A stretch of DNA of 26,679 bases from the NCBI GenBank assembly GCA_904501835.1, contig CAJGBW010000020.1, positions 1 to 26,679 of the forward strand, in the 5' to 3' direction. The notes under the pieces were generated by a model that saw only the letters and a program-made list of their open reading frames with translations, did no database searches and had not been told where the DNA came from. Numbering within the stretch: position 1 is the stretch's first letter; each line of letters starts with the position of its first letter. The translations under genes and the position numbers were made by a program. Below are positions 13,093 to 22,583 of this stretch, piece after piece. The DNA comes from an uncultured Bacteroidales bacterium (lineage in GTDB: Bacteria; Bacteroidota; Bacteroidia; Bacteroidales; UBA932).

Positions 13093-15723
13093 ATGGATAC
13101 GCAAGACAAACATTATGACCCTTCGAAAGTGGAGGATAAATGGTATGCTTATTGGCTGAAAAATAAATATTTTCACTCAGAACCCGACGAAAGACCCGCT
13201 TACACCGTGGTGATTCCCCCGCCCAACGTGACCGGTATTCTTCACATGGGACACGTGCTCAACAACACTTTGAATGATGTGTTGGTCAGAAAAGCGCGCA
13301 TGGACGGCAAAAACGCCTGCTGGGTGCCCGGAACGGACCACGCCAGCATTGCCACCGAGAACAAGGTCGTTGCCAAATTGAAGAGTGAAGGCATCAGCAA
13401 AGAGGATCTTACCCGCGAAGAGTTCCTCAAACACGCGTGGGAATGGAAAGAAAAACATGGTGGTATCATCCTCAATCAGCTCCGCAAATTGGGCGCAAGC
13501 TGCGATTGGGACAGAACCCGCTTTACCATGGACCCGGATTTGAGTCAGGCTGTCATCAATACCTTTGTCTATTTCTACAACAAAGGATATATCTACAAAG
13601 GCGTACGTATGGTCAATTGGGACCCGGAGGGACTTACTGCGGTCAGCGATGAGGAGGTAATTCACAAAGATACGCAGAGCAAATTCTATCACATGCGTTA
13701 TTTCGTATCAGACGGAAACGGCAACGCAACCGACCAATATATCATCGTAGCGACCACCCGTCCCGAGACCATCATGGCCGACGCTGCTGTGTGTATCAAC
13801 CCTGCTGACGAAAGATACCATTGGCTCAAAGGAAAGAAGGTGCTTATCCCTTTGATTAACAAGGAGATTCCCATTATTGAAGATGATTATGTAGAAATGG
13901 ATTTCGGTACCGGTTGCCTCAAAGTAACCCCCGCACACGATATCAACGACTACGAAATCGGTTTGCGTCACCACCTTCCTGTCACCGACATTATCGACGA
14001 CCATGGACGTTTGACCGAAGACGCACAAATCCTGGTGGGTGAAGACCGTTTTGTTGCCCGCGAGAAAATTGCAAAGATGTTGCAGGAGGCCGGCAACCTC
14101 GAAAAAACAGTGGATTATGTATCCCCCATCGGTTATTCTGAAAGAACCAACGCAGTCATTGAACCCAAACTCTCCGCCCAATGGTTCCTCAAAATGGAAG
14201 ACTTGGCAAAAGACGCCTTGGAAAGCGTTGAGAGCGGCAAGGTTAAACTGATTCCGGATAAATACCGCAATACTTACAAGCATTGGATGGAGACGGTACG
14301 CGACTGGTGTATCAGCCGTCAGTTGTGGTGGGGACAGCGAATTCCCGCCTGGTATCTGCCTGATGGTCAGATTGTCGTGGCCGAGAATGAAGAAAAAGCC
14401 CTGTTGGAAGCCCGCAAGATTGACGCATCGCTTCAACTGAACGACCTTCGCCAGGATGAAGACGTGCTGGATACCTGGTTCTCCAGCTGGCTATGGCCCA
14501 TCAGCGTGTTTGACCCTGAAAAAGCCGGACATCCCGAGAAAGAAGCCAATGCCGATTTGAAATACTATTACCCGACCAATGATTTGGTAACCGGCCCCGA
14601 TATCCTTTTCTTCTGGGTAGCCCGTATGATTATGGCCGGAAACGAATTTATGGAAGATATCCCCTTCCGCAATGTCTATTTGACCGGTATCGTGCGTGAC
14701 AAACTCGGTCGCAAGATGAGTAAGACCTTGGGCAACTCCCCCGACCCCTTGGTGTTGATTGAAAAATATGGCGCCGACTCTGTTCGTTTGGGTATGTTGC
14801 TCTGTTCATCTGCCGGTAACGACATTTTGTATGATGAGACCCAGATTGAGCAGGGACGCAATTTCTGTGGAAAAATATGGAATGCCTACCGTCTTGTCAA
14901 AGGTTGGGAAACCGATGCAGACAAAGCCCAGCCCCTTGAAAGCAACATTGCGGTGCGCTGGTTTGAAAGCAAACTCAACGAAAGCATTGCCATCATCAAT
15001 GATCATTTCAGCAAATTCCGTATTTCAGATGCATTGATGACGATGTATAAACTCTTCTGGGATGATTTCTGCGCCTGGTATTTGGAAGCCATCAAGCCCT
15101 CATTCGGTGATAAGATGGACACCCAGACCTACGAAGCGACTTTGTCATTCTTTGAGTCACTTTTGAAGATGATTCATCCCATCATGCCTTTCATCTCGGA
15201 AGAATTGTGGCAAAATATCGCCCCGAGAAAGGAGGGAGAGAGCATCATGCTGCAACTCTACCCTGCCGCCAACCCCTACGATAAAGAATTGATTGCAGAC
15301 TTCAGCGTAGCGGTTGCTGCCATTGCAGGTATTCGTGGTGTGCGCCAGGAAAAAGGCATCCCGATGAAAGAAAGTCTGAAAGTGCAGTTGGAAAGCTTCC
15401 CTGAAAGCGTAAAAGCTTTGGTTGCCAAAATGGCCAACGTAGATTTCGTGGAAAGCATGAGCGGCGCCGCAAGTTCCTTTATGGCCGGAACGAGCAAAAT
15501 CAGCGTCCTGTTGGAAGGATTTATTGATACCGGCGAAGAGAAATTGAAGTTGGAGACCGAATTGAAACGCTTGGAAGGCTTTTTGTTTGGCGTACGCAAG
15601 AAACTCTCCAATGAGAAATTTGTCAGCAGTGCTCCCGAACAGGTTGTAGCCCTTGAACGCAAGAAAGAGGCAGACGCCTTGGCGAAAATTGAAGCCATTA
15701 AGGCTGCCCTGGCCCGTCTATAA
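13093..15723 (+). CDS. valS: Valyl-tRNA synthetase
   Basis: This class I aminoacyl-tRNA synthetase charges tRNA-Val and edits mischarged threonine. The 876-residue protein is of normal length. The Rossmann core has PPPNVTGILHMGH with the HIGH-type motif HMGH at 51-54 and the KMSKS-type motif KMSKT at 541-545. The CP1 editing domain (about 190-345) contains TTRPETIMADAAV. The anticodon-binding domain follows (about 600-740), and the C-terminal tail (about 805-876) is a lysine- and glutamate-rich coiled-coil arm that in ValS contacts the tRNA. The ATG at 13093 leads directly into the conserved KHYDPSKVEDKWYAYW region. It is the first gene of a seven-gene plus-strand run; the ABC-F gene starts 24 bases after its stop. 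Confidence 0.97.
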   Translation: MDTQDKHYDPSKVEDKWYAYWLKNKYFHSEPDERPAYTVVIPPPNVTGILHMGHVLNNTLNDVLVRKARMDGKNACWVPGTDHASIATENKVVAKLKSEGISKEDLTREEFLKHAWEWKEKHGGIILNQLRKLGASCDWDRTRFTMDPDLSQAVINTFVYFYNKGYIYKGVRMVNWDPEGLTAVSDEEVIHKDTQSKFYHMRYFVSDGNGNATDQYIIVATTRPETIMADAAVCINPADERYHWLKGKKVLIPLINKEIPIIEDDYVEMDFGTGCLKVTPAHDINDYEIGLRHHLPVTDIIDDHGRLTEDAQILVGEDRFVAREKIAKMLQEAGNLEKTVDYVSPIGYSERTNAVIEPKLSAQWFLKMEDLAKDALESVESGKVKLIPDKYRNTYKHWMETVRDWCISRQLWWGQRIPAWYLPDGQIVVAENEEKALLEARKIDASLQLNDLRQDEDVLDTWFSSWLWPISVFDPEKAGHPEKEANADLKYYYPTNDLVTGPDILFFWVARMIMAGNEFMEDIPFRNVYLTGIVRDKLGRKMSKTLGNSPDPLVLIEKYGADSVRLGMLLCSSAGNDILYDETQIEQGRNFCGKIWNAYRLVKGWETDADKAQPLESNIAVRWFESKLNESIAIINDHFSKFRISDALMTMYKLFWDDFCAWYLEAIKPSFGDKMDTQTYEATLSFFESLLKMIHPIMPFISEELWQNIAPRKEGESIMLQLYPAANPYDKELIADFSVAVAAIAGIRGVRQEKGIPMKESLKVQLESFPESVKALVAKMANVDFVESMSGAASSFMAGTSKISVLLEGFIDTGEEKLKLETELKRLEGFLFGVRKKLSNEKFVSSAPEQVVALERKKEADALAKIEAIKAALARL

Positions 15724-15747
15724 TCCTTTCCCTGCCGTCTCATAGCT

Positions 15748-17688
15748 ATGATTTCAATCAACGCACTGACTGTCGCCTACGGTGGATTTACCCTGCTTGA
15801 CAACATCAATTTTCACATCAGCGAAAGTGATAAAATCGGTCTGGTGGGAAAAAATGGTGCGGGCAAATCTACCATCTTGAAACTTATCTGCGGCGAACAG
15901 AAACCGACAGGAGGTAAAATTGAAGTTCCCAGCGGCATGCAAATCGGCTATCTGCCCCAGATTATGCAGCACAACAAAGGCAAATCCGTATTGGATGAAG
16001 CCTTGACAGCCTTTGCAAGACTGTATGAAATGGAGGATGAGCTTAATGAAGTATCTCTTCAATTAAGTAGCAGAACCGATTATGAATCAAAGGAATACGA
16101 GTCGCTAATTATTAGGATGAATGAATTGAACGATCAATTGTCCATCCTGCAAAGCGACGATCCCATTGTGCTGGCCGAAAGAACGCTGTTGGGACTGGGA
16201 TTCAAGAGAGAAGAACTCTCCCGCCCTACCGAGACCTTTTCGCAGGGCTGGAATATGCGTATCGAATTGGCAAAAATTCTGTTGGGAAGTCCCGATGTGC
16301 TTTTGCTGGACGAGCCGACCAACCATTTGGATATTGAATCCATCGAATGGCTTGAATCCTACTTGAAAGATTATAAAGGTTCATTGGTGCTGATTTCTCA
16401 CGACAGAAAATTCTTGGACAATGTCACCAACCGTACGGTAGAAATCATGTTGGGACATATCCACGATTACAAGGTTCCCTATAGCAAATATCAGGTTCTG
16501 CGTGCCGAACGCATTGCCCAACAGCGTGCCGCCTTTGAAAATCAGCAGAGAATGATTGAAAAGACGGAAGAGTTCATTGAAAAATTCCGTTACAAACCCA
16601 CCAAATCCAATCAGGTGCAATCCAGGGTGAAGGCACTGGAAAAATTAGAGCGCATTGAAGTGGATGTGGAAGATAAAGCCGCGCTGAATGTGAAATTCCC
16701 GCCGGCACCCCGTAGCGGTGATATAGCTTTCAAAGCCAGCAATCTTCAAGCCGGTTATGACAGCAAGGTCGTATTCTCAGATGCCGAAATCGAAGTCAAA
16801 AGAGGCGAAAAAGTGGCTTTGGTCGGTCGCAACGGAGAGGGCAAGACCACTTTGATGCGTATTGTCATGCGCGAATTGGATCCACTCAACGGACAAGCCA
16901 AGACCGGACACAATGTCAATATCGGATACTTTGCCCAGAACCAAGAAGATATTTTAGACAAGCAAGACACGGTATTTGGTACGCTCGACCGTATTGCTGT
17001 GGGAGATATCCGCCTCAAACTCAGGGATATACTTGCTTCATTTCTGTTCAAAGGAGAAGATATTGACAAGAAAGTAGGCGTGTTGAGCGGTGGAGAAAGA
17101 GCTCGCCTGGCCATGGCAAAACTCATGCTGCACCCCTACAACTTGTTGGCATTGGACGAGCCGACCAACCACATGGACATTCTTTCGAAAGATATCTTGA
17201 AACAAGCTTTGCAGCGCTATGACGGCACGCTCATCATTGTTTCGCACGACAGAGATTTCCTCGACGGATTGGTGGACAAGGTGTATGAATTCAAAAATGG
17301 TCGCGTCAAAGAACATTTGGGCGGTATTGATGAATTCCTACGCAATCGCAAGATTGAATCGCTGAACGAATTGGAACGAAAGGATAAAACGCCGAACACC
17401 CAATCGGAAAAGCCGAAATCAGAAGCCAAAATCACAGAAAACAACGGCAAAGCCGAATTTCAGGAAAAGAAATTCTTGTCCAAGGAACAAAGGAAAATAA
17501 AAAACAGGGTGAATTTCCTTGAAAAAGAGATTGCCCAATGGGAAGAAAAACAGCGTCAGGTAGAAGAGAAACTCCAAAACCCCGGAGCCGGAGATGACGT
17601 CATGGATTTGACCCGTGAATTTTTAGAAAACAAAAGACAAATAGACCATTTGACGGACGAGTGGATGGAATTGTCAGAAAAATTATAA
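15748..17688 (+). CDS. ABC-F family ATPase, ribosome-associated type
   Basis: ABC-F proteins have two fused ATP-binding cassettes and no membrane domain; known members bind the ribosome near the E site and affect translation or antibiotic protection. In this 646-residue protein cassette 1 has Walker A GKNGAGKST (34-42), a signature in ETFSQGWNMR and Walker B with D188-E189 (LLLDEPTNHLD). Cassette 2 has GRNGEGKTT (360-368), LSGGE (446-450) and D470-E471. The linker between them (about 245-310) is the charged helical P-site tRNA-interaction region. The C-terminus (about 565-646) is a predicted coiled coil, as in Uup/YheS-like members. It lies between valS and an rRNA methyltransferase gene, matching a housekeeping translation role better than acquired resistance. 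The subfamily is not resolved. Confidence 0.93.
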   Translation: MISINALTVAYGGFTLLDNINFHISESDKIGLVGKNGAGKSTILKLICGEQKPTGGKIEVPSGMQIGYLPQIMQHNKGKSVLDEALTAFARLYEMEDELNEVSLQLSSRTDYESKEYESLIIRMNELNDQLSILQSDDPIVLAERTLLGLGFKREELSRPTETFSQGWNMRIELAKILLGSPDVLLLDEPTNHLDIESIEWLESYLKDYKGSLVLISHDRKFLDNVTNRTVEIMLGHIHDYKVPYSKYQVLRAERIAQQRAAFENQQRMIEKTEEFIEKFRYKPTKSNQVQSRVKALEKLERIEVDVEDKAALNVKFPPAPRSGDIAFKASNLQAGYDSKVVFSDAEIEVKRGEKVALVGRNGEGKTTLMRIVMRELDPLNGQAKTGHNVNIGYFAQNQEDILDKQDTVFGTLDRIAVGDIRLKLRDILASFLFKGEDIDKKVGVLSGGERARLAMAKLMLHPYNLLALDEPTNHMDILSKDILKQALQRYDGTLIIVSHDRDFLDGLVDKVYEFKNGRVKEHLGGIDEFLRNRKIESLNELERKDKTPNTQSEKPKSEAKITENNGKAEFQEKKFLSKEQRKIKNRVNFLEKEIAQWEEKQRQVEEKLQNPGAGDDVMDLTREFLENKRQIDHLTDEWMELSEKL

Positions 17689-17691
17689 AAT

Positions 17692-18423
17692 ATGCAGTAT
17701 TTATTTGGAATACACCCTGTTATTGAAGCCATCAGGGCCGGAAAGAAATTTGATAAGGTCCTGTTGAAACAAGGGATGGAGGGACCGGCTTACAGAGAAT
17801 TGATTACCTTGATTGGTGAGAATCAAATCCCCTATCAATATGTCCCCATTGAGAAACTCAACCGAGAAGTAAGAGGCGCACACCAAGGGGTGGTTGCCTT
17901 GATTTCGCAGATTGATTATGTAGACATTGAGACCTTGATTAACAATGCTTTGGCCTCATCCGACTCCCCTGTACTGGTCATTTTGGACGGGGTCAGCGAC
18001 GTGCGCAATCTGGGTGCCATCGCCCGAACCTTGGAATGTAGCGGTGGAAAAGGCATCATCGTACCTGCCAAAGGGGGTGCAGCCATCAACGCCGAGGCAG
18101 TCAAAGCTTCTGCCGGCGCCCTGATGAGAATCGACACCAGCAAAGTTCCCAACCTGCGTCTGGCTGCCTACATGCTCAAGCAAAGCGGCTTCCGTCTGAT
18201 TGCCGCCACCGAAAAAACAGACAAATCCATTTACGAAACCGATTTGACAGGCCCTATTGCCATTGTCATGGGCTCTGAAGGAAAGGGAATCAGCGATTCG
18301 ATGTTGGCTATCTGTGATGAAAAGGCCGCTATTCCCATGGTAGGCGGAATTTCCTCTCTCAACGTATCGGTAGCAACCGCTGTCGTCCTGTATGAATCTC
18401 TCCGTCAAAAAAGTCAGAAATAA
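17692..18423 (+). CDS. rlmB: TrmH/SpoU-family RNA 2'-O-methyltransferase, RlmB type
   Basis: Members of this SPOUT family methylate a ribose 2'-OH using SAM bound in a trefoil knot; RlmB modifies G2251 of 23S rRNA. The 243-residue length and an N-terminal L30e-like substrate domain (LFGIHPVIEAIRAGK..., about 1-75) fit RlmB better than TrmH. Motif 1 is LDGVSDVRNLGAIART (98-113, with N106 and R112), motif 2 IVMGSEGKGIS (191-201), and motif 3 IPMVGGISSLNVSVATA (214-230). It begins three bases after the ABC-F stop, so the two are tightly linked. The specific modified base is inferred from family resemblance. Confidence 0.9.
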   Translation: MQYLFGIHPVIEAIRAGKKFDKVLLKQGMEGPAYRELITLIGENQIPYQYVPIEKLNREVRGAHQGVVALISQIDYVDIETLINNALASSDSPVLVILDGVSDVRNLGAIARTLECSGGKGIIVPAKGGAAINAEAVKASAGALMRIDTSKVPNLRLAAYMLKQSGFRLIAATEKTDKSIYETDLTGPIAIVMGSEGKGISDSMLAICDEKAAIPMVGGISSLNVSVATAVVLYESLRQKSQK

Positions 18424-18437
18424 AACCAATATAATAT

Positions 18438-18737
18438 ATGGAAGAAAACAACAACCTTCAAATTGAAGTTAAAAGCGAGGTGGCCAAAGGATATTATTCC
18501 AATTTGGCTATCATTACCCACTCTGCCAGCGAGTTTATTCTGGATTTCGCCTCCATGCTTCCCGGTATGAAACAGCCGGAAGTGGGCAGCCGCGTCATTA
18601 TGACTCCGGAACACGCCAAGAGATTGTTCCTTGCTTTGAAGGACAACCTTGAAAAATACGAAAGTTCTCACGGTACTGTGCAATTGGATGCACCCGGAGC
18701 GCCTTTCTCCATTCCCACCAACGGAGCCAAATCCTAA
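18438..18737 (+). CDS. DUF3467 protein
   Basis: A 99-residue acidic protein with the DUF3467 pattern: an N-terminal strand region (LQIEVKSEVAKGYYSNLAII), HSASEFILDFASMLPG (27-42), then VIMTPEHAKRLFLALKDNLEKYE, which is likely helical. No function is established for the family. There is no signal peptide or membrane segment. It lies 14 bases after rlmB, and its TAA overlaps the maf ATG by one base. The conserved TPEHAKRL block resembles the interaction surface of small regulatory proteins, but this is only an impression. Confidence 0.85.
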   Translation: MEENNNLQIEVKSEVAKGYYSNLAIITHSASEFILDFASMLPGMKQPEVGSRVIMTPEHAKRLFLALKDNLEKYESSHGTVQLDAPGAPFSIPTNGAKS

Positions 18738-19327
18738 TGAGTAAGACTTGGAATATCATACTGGCAAGTGCATCACCACGCAGAAAAGAATTGTTGAGTG
18801 CTTTGGACTTGACATTCTGTGTGGACGCGCGTAGCCATTTTGAAGAAAACATTCCGGAAGGCATGGCCTGTGAACAGATTCCCATCTATCTGTCAGAGGG
18901 AAAATCCATGGGGTTTCACCGCGAATTGGAAGAAAATGAGTTACTGATAACCGCTGATACACTTGTTTTCTCGGAAGGAAAAGCATTGGGAAAACCGCAC
19001 GACAAGGAAGAGGCCATCGCCATGCTGGCAGCGCTTTCGGGAAAGACACACCAGGTTACGACCGGTGTATGTCTGCGAAGTCAGAACAAAATGATCAGTT
19101 TCAGTGACACCACGCAAGTGCATTTTACAGATTTGTCCGAAGCCGAGATTGCATACTACGTCGAGCGTTACAACCCCATCGACAAAGCGGGCGCCTACGG
19201 CATTCAGGAATGGATTGGAATGGCTACCATTGATACGATTGAAGGTTCTTATTTCAATGTGATGGGACTGCCGACAGCCCTGCTTTGGCACAAATTAAAA
19301 AGTGAATTCGGGATACAACTCCCCTAA
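18737..19327 (+). CDS. maf: Maf-family nucleoside triphosphate pyrophosphatase
   Basis: Maf proteins hydrolyse canonical or modified NTPs (dTTP/UTP, m7GTP, pseudo-UTP) to the monophosphate and PPi as a house-cleaning activity. The 196-residue protein shows ILASASPRRKELL (10-22), the catalytic-aspartate region ITADTLVF (about 70-77), KPHDKEEAIAMLAALSGKTHQVTTGV, YNPIDKAGAYGIQ and EGSYFNVMGLP. The last two fit the YhdE (dTTP/UTP) subgroup, though this is not certain. The ATG at 18737 shares its A with the stop of the DUF3467 gene (TAATG), so translation is probably coupled. The tricorn gene begins 10 bases after its stop. Confidence 0.93.
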   Translation: MSKTWNIILASASPRRKELLSALDLTFCVDARSHFEENIPEGMACEQIPIYLSEGKSMGFHRELEENELLITADTLVFSEGKALGKPHDKEEAIAMLAALSGKTHQVTTGVCLRSQNKMISFSDTTQVHFTDLSEAEIAYYVERYNPIDKAGAYGIQEWIGMATIDTIEGSYFNVMGLPTALLWHKLKSEFGIQLP

Positions 19328-19337
19328 TCTATAGAAA

Positions 19338-22300
19338 ATGACATCTCTAAAATCTATATTTCTCTCTTGCGCGCTTTTTTGCAGCGCAGCAGCCTTTGCC
19401 CAGGACGAAAACCCTTTGTGGCTGCGTAAAAGTTGCATTTCACCTGACGGAAAGACCATTGCCTTTGGTTACAAAGGTGATATCTACACCGTAGCCCGTG
19501 AAGGCGGAATCGCGCGCCAAATCACCTCGCACGAAGCCCACGACGACGCTCCCAAATGGACGGCTGACTCCAAACAGATTGTCTTCACCTCGCATCGCGA
19601 GGGCATGGGCAGCAAGGATTTGTACCTCACTTCTGCCATCGGTGGAAAGGCAAAACGCCTGACTGATTTCCCCGGTTCTGAAATTTTACTGACCGTCACC
19701 GGCGAGGGAAAATTGATTTTTTCAGCCAGCATTGACAATGATAAGAATTATGGCGGTTTCCCGACCTATCCCAAGGTCTATGCAACAGATTTGAATGGAG
19801 GACGCCCCTACCGCGTATCAGCCCTTCCCGTGGGAAATTTCAGCATCAACGCGCAAGGTCAGATTTTGTATGAAGACCTCAAAGGCCCCGAAGACAGTTT
19901 CCGTAAACACCACCAATCGTCCATCACCCGCGACATCTGGCTCTACACGCCCCAGGTCGAAAACAAAACGGGACGCATTGCCATGAACGAAACAGGCTCA
20001 TTTGTCAAACTCACTGATTTTCAAGGAGAAGATAGAGATCCTATTTGGGCTGCTGACGGAAAGACCTACTACTATTTGAGCGAGCAGGACGGCTGTTTGA
20101 ACATCTATCGTGCCAATATCGAAACGACTGGAAAAAGCGAGCAATTGACCTTCTTCAAAGACAACCCTGTCCGCTATCTGTCCGTTTCCAACGAGAATAT
20201 TTTGTGTTTTTCCTATAACGGCGAACTCTACACCTTGGACGCCAAGCAAAAATCCGCGCCTCAAAGAGTCGCATTGACGATTATTTCTGACAATGCCGAG
20301 AACGATGTCAGACTGACCTTGGTTTCCGGAGGTGCACGTTCCTGTGCCGTCTCACCGGATGGTAAAGAAGTTGCCGTAGTTACAAAGGGAGATGTCTATG
20401 TAACCGCCCCCGAAGTCAGCCGCACTGTACGCGTGACCGAAACGCCGGAACAGGAAAGAGGAGTCAGCTTCTCGAAAGATGGAAAAACCCTCTACTACGC
20501 ATCTGAAAGAAATGGCTGCTGGAGCATTTTCAAATGTACTTTGGCTGACGCATCTGACAAATATTTCTCTTTTACGAATAATTTTAAGGAAAGCCGTGTA
20601 ACCAAAGAGGGAGAATGCTGCTTCCAGCCGGTTGTTTCGCCGGATGGAAAATGGTTAGCCTTCCTACGCAACCGCACGGAGCTTGTCATCAAGGACTGCA
20701 AGAGCGGCAAAGAAAAATCCCTGCACAAAGACATTAACTACTCATATAAAGACGGCGATCAGGAATTCCAATGGAGCCCGGACAGCCGTTATATTCTTTG
20801 CAATTGGCAGAAAAATGGCGGATGGAACAACGAGGATGTGGCCTTAGTTGATATTGAAAGCGGTGAAATCACCAATTTGACCCAAAGTGGATACACCGAT
20901 GACAGGGGCCATTTTGCCTTGGACGGAAAAGCGATGACTTGGCGTTCTGACAAAGCCGGATATCGCAGCCACGGCAGCTGGGGAGCAGAAAAAGACATCT
21001 ACATCCAATTCTTTGATGACAAGACCTACTATGAATTTATCCGCAGCGAAAGCCACGAAGAAGAGGAAAAATTCTTGAAAGACGGAGACAAAAAAGCCGA
21101 GAAAAAAGAGAAAAAGGATTCCATCAAAGCGGAAAAGGTGAAATTCACTCCTGATTTGACCCGCTTGGATGAGCGCATCGTACGACTCACCCCTTATTCC
21201 GGCGCGATTGGAGACCATTATATGACGAAAGACGGAAAGAAATTGTATTTCACAATGAGTTCCGGAAAGAGTGTAGACCTGTATGTGCTGGATGTCAAGA
21301 AGAAGAGTCTGAAAGTATCCAACAACGGGGTCAGCGGCCTGATTATTCCTTCCGCAGACGAAAAGTACATCTATGTCATGGGTGGTTTGGGCAGCATCAG
21401 CCGCATCGACGTGAAATCCGGCGCCAAAAAATCCATTTCCTACAAAGGTTGGTACTCACGCAACGAGGTTAAAGAAAGAGAATATATCTTCGACCACATT
21501 TGGAATCAGGTACAGCACAAATTCTACGACAAAGATTTTGTCGGCGTGGATTGGAAGGCGTGCTATGACAACTACCGCCGTTTCCTCCCCCATATCAACA
21601 ACAATTTCGACTTCACAGAAATGTTGTCTGAAATGTTGGGCGAATTGAATGCCTCGCACACGGGTGCCCGCTACCAGACCATCGTACGTTACAATGTAGC
21701 CCGTCTGGGAGTTATTTTTGATGACAATTATGAAGGAGACGGATTGAAAATCGCTGAAATTTTCCCCGGCTCTCCCCTGCTGATTTCAGATCCGGATATC
21801 CAAGTAGGCGATATCATTACAGCGGTTGATGGACAAGAAATCAAAAAAGAGGAAGCCTGGTACAAACATTTCATCGCCAAAGGCAAGAGAGATATCAGCG
21901 TTTCAGTCAGCAAAAAAGGCAAAAAGCCGGTAGTCGTTCGATTGATGGCGCTGGCTTCTGAAAAGGATATGTTGTATCGCCGTTGGGTGCGTCAGCGCGA
22001 AGAAATGACCGCCAAACTTTCCGGCGGAAAAATCGGCTATGTACACATTCGTGAGATGGCTTCTGCCAGTTTCCGTGAGGCATATAGCAAGATTTTGGGA
22101 AAATACAGAGATTGCGACGCCGTGGTGGTGGATACACGCTACAATGGCGGCGGCTGGTTGCACGATGATTTGATTACGCTCCTGGGCGGTGAAGAATACA
22201 TACAATTTGTGCCGCGCGGCCAATACATTGGCAAAGACCCTTATAACAAATGGACCAAACCCTCTTGCGTCTTGGTCTGCGAGGCCAACTATTCCGACGC

Positions 22301-22583
22301 GTCCATCTTCCCCTACATCTATCAGTCATTGGGTATAGGAAAATTGGTGGGTACGCCTGTAGCCGGCACAGGAACAGCCGTTTGGTGGGAGACCCAGGTG
22401 GATGAAAGTCTGGTATTCGGTATTCCCGAAGTAACGTCCATCGGCACCAAAGAAGGAAAAGTATTGGAGAATCTTCAAATCGAACCTGATATCTTGGTTT
22501 ACAACGATCCGGCAAGCATTTTGCGTGGTGAAGACAAACAACTTGAGGCAGCGGTTAAACATTTAATGGAATTGAAAAAATGA
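19338..22583 (+). CDS. Tricorn-type protease (peptidase S41 family), exported
   Basis: Tricorn proteases are large serine peptidases in which beta-propellers feed peptides to an S41-like active site. The 1081-residue protein has a signal peptide cleaved after about AAAFA (before Q22), so it probably acts in the periplasm. TolB/WD-like repeats (SPDGKTIAFG, SPDGKEVAVV, SPDGKWLAFL) fill about 30-690. A charged lysine/glutamate-rich stretch (574-603) interrupts the propeller part. The core has ELNASHTGA with S773 and H774, a PDZ domain (about 790-870) with GDIITAVDGQEI, then the C-terminal core with RYNGGGW, YSDASIFPY (nucleophile probably S986) and VLENLQIEPD with E1044. These match the tricorn Ser-His-Ser-Glu set. 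Its TGA overlaps the ATG of the mannosyltransferase gene. Confidence 0.9.
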   Translation: MTSLKSIFLSCALFCSAAAFAQDENPLWLRKSCISPDGKTIAFGYKGDIYTVAREGGIARQITSHEAHDDAPKWTADSKQIVFTSHREGMGSKDLYLTSAIGGKAKRLTDFPGSEILLTVTGEGKLIFSASIDNDKNYGGFPTYPKVYATDLNGGRPYRVSALPVGNFSINAQGQILYEDLKGPEDSFRKHHQSSITRDIWLYTPQVENKTGRIAMNETGSFVKLTDFQGEDRDPIWAADGKTYYYLSEQDGCLNIYRANIETTGKSEQLTFFKDNPVRYLSVSNENILCFSYNGELYTLDAKQKSAPQRVALTIISDNAENDVRLTLVSGGARSCAVSPDGKEVAVVTKGDVYVTAPEVSRTVRVTETPEQERGVSFSKDGKTLYYASERNGCWSIFKCTLADASDKYFSFTNNFKESRVTKEGECCFQPVVSPDGKWLAFLRNRTELVIKDCKSGKEKSLHKDINYSYKDGDQEFQWSPDSRYILCNWQKNGGWNNEDVALVDIESGEITNLTQSGYTDDRGHFALDGKAMTWRSDKAGYRSHGSWGAEKDIYIQFFDDKTYYEFIRSESHEEEEKFLKDGDKKAEKKEKKDSIKAEKVKFTPDLTRLDERIVRLTPYSGAIGDHYMTKDGKKLYFTMSSGKSVDLYVLDVKKKSLKVSNNGVSGLIIPSADEKYIYVMGGLGSISRIDVKSGAKKSISYKGWYSRNEVKEREYIFDHIWNQVQHKFYDKDFVGVDWKACYDNYRRFLPHINNNFDFTEMLSEMLGELNASHTGARYQTIVRYNVARLGVIFDDNYEGDGLKIAEIFPGSPLLISDPDIQVGDIITAVDGQEIKKEEAWYKHFIAKGKRDISVSVSKKGKKPVVVRLMALASEKDMLYRRWVRQREEMTAKLSGGKIGYVHIREMASASFREAYSKILGKYRDCDAVVVDTRYNGGGWLHDDLITLLGGEEYIQFVPRGQYIGKDPYNKWTKPSCVLVCEANYSDASIFPYIYQSLGIGKLVGTPVAGTGTAVWWETQVDESLVFGIPEVTSIGTKEGKVLENLQIEPDILVYNDPASILRGEDKQLEAAVKHLMELKK

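Noticed and set aside
12963..13109. 49-codon N-terminal extension of the dipeptidase
   Set aside because: The extension covers the divergent promoter spacer, is AT-rich and precedes the family start MFVLDSHCD; the ATG at 12962 is better.
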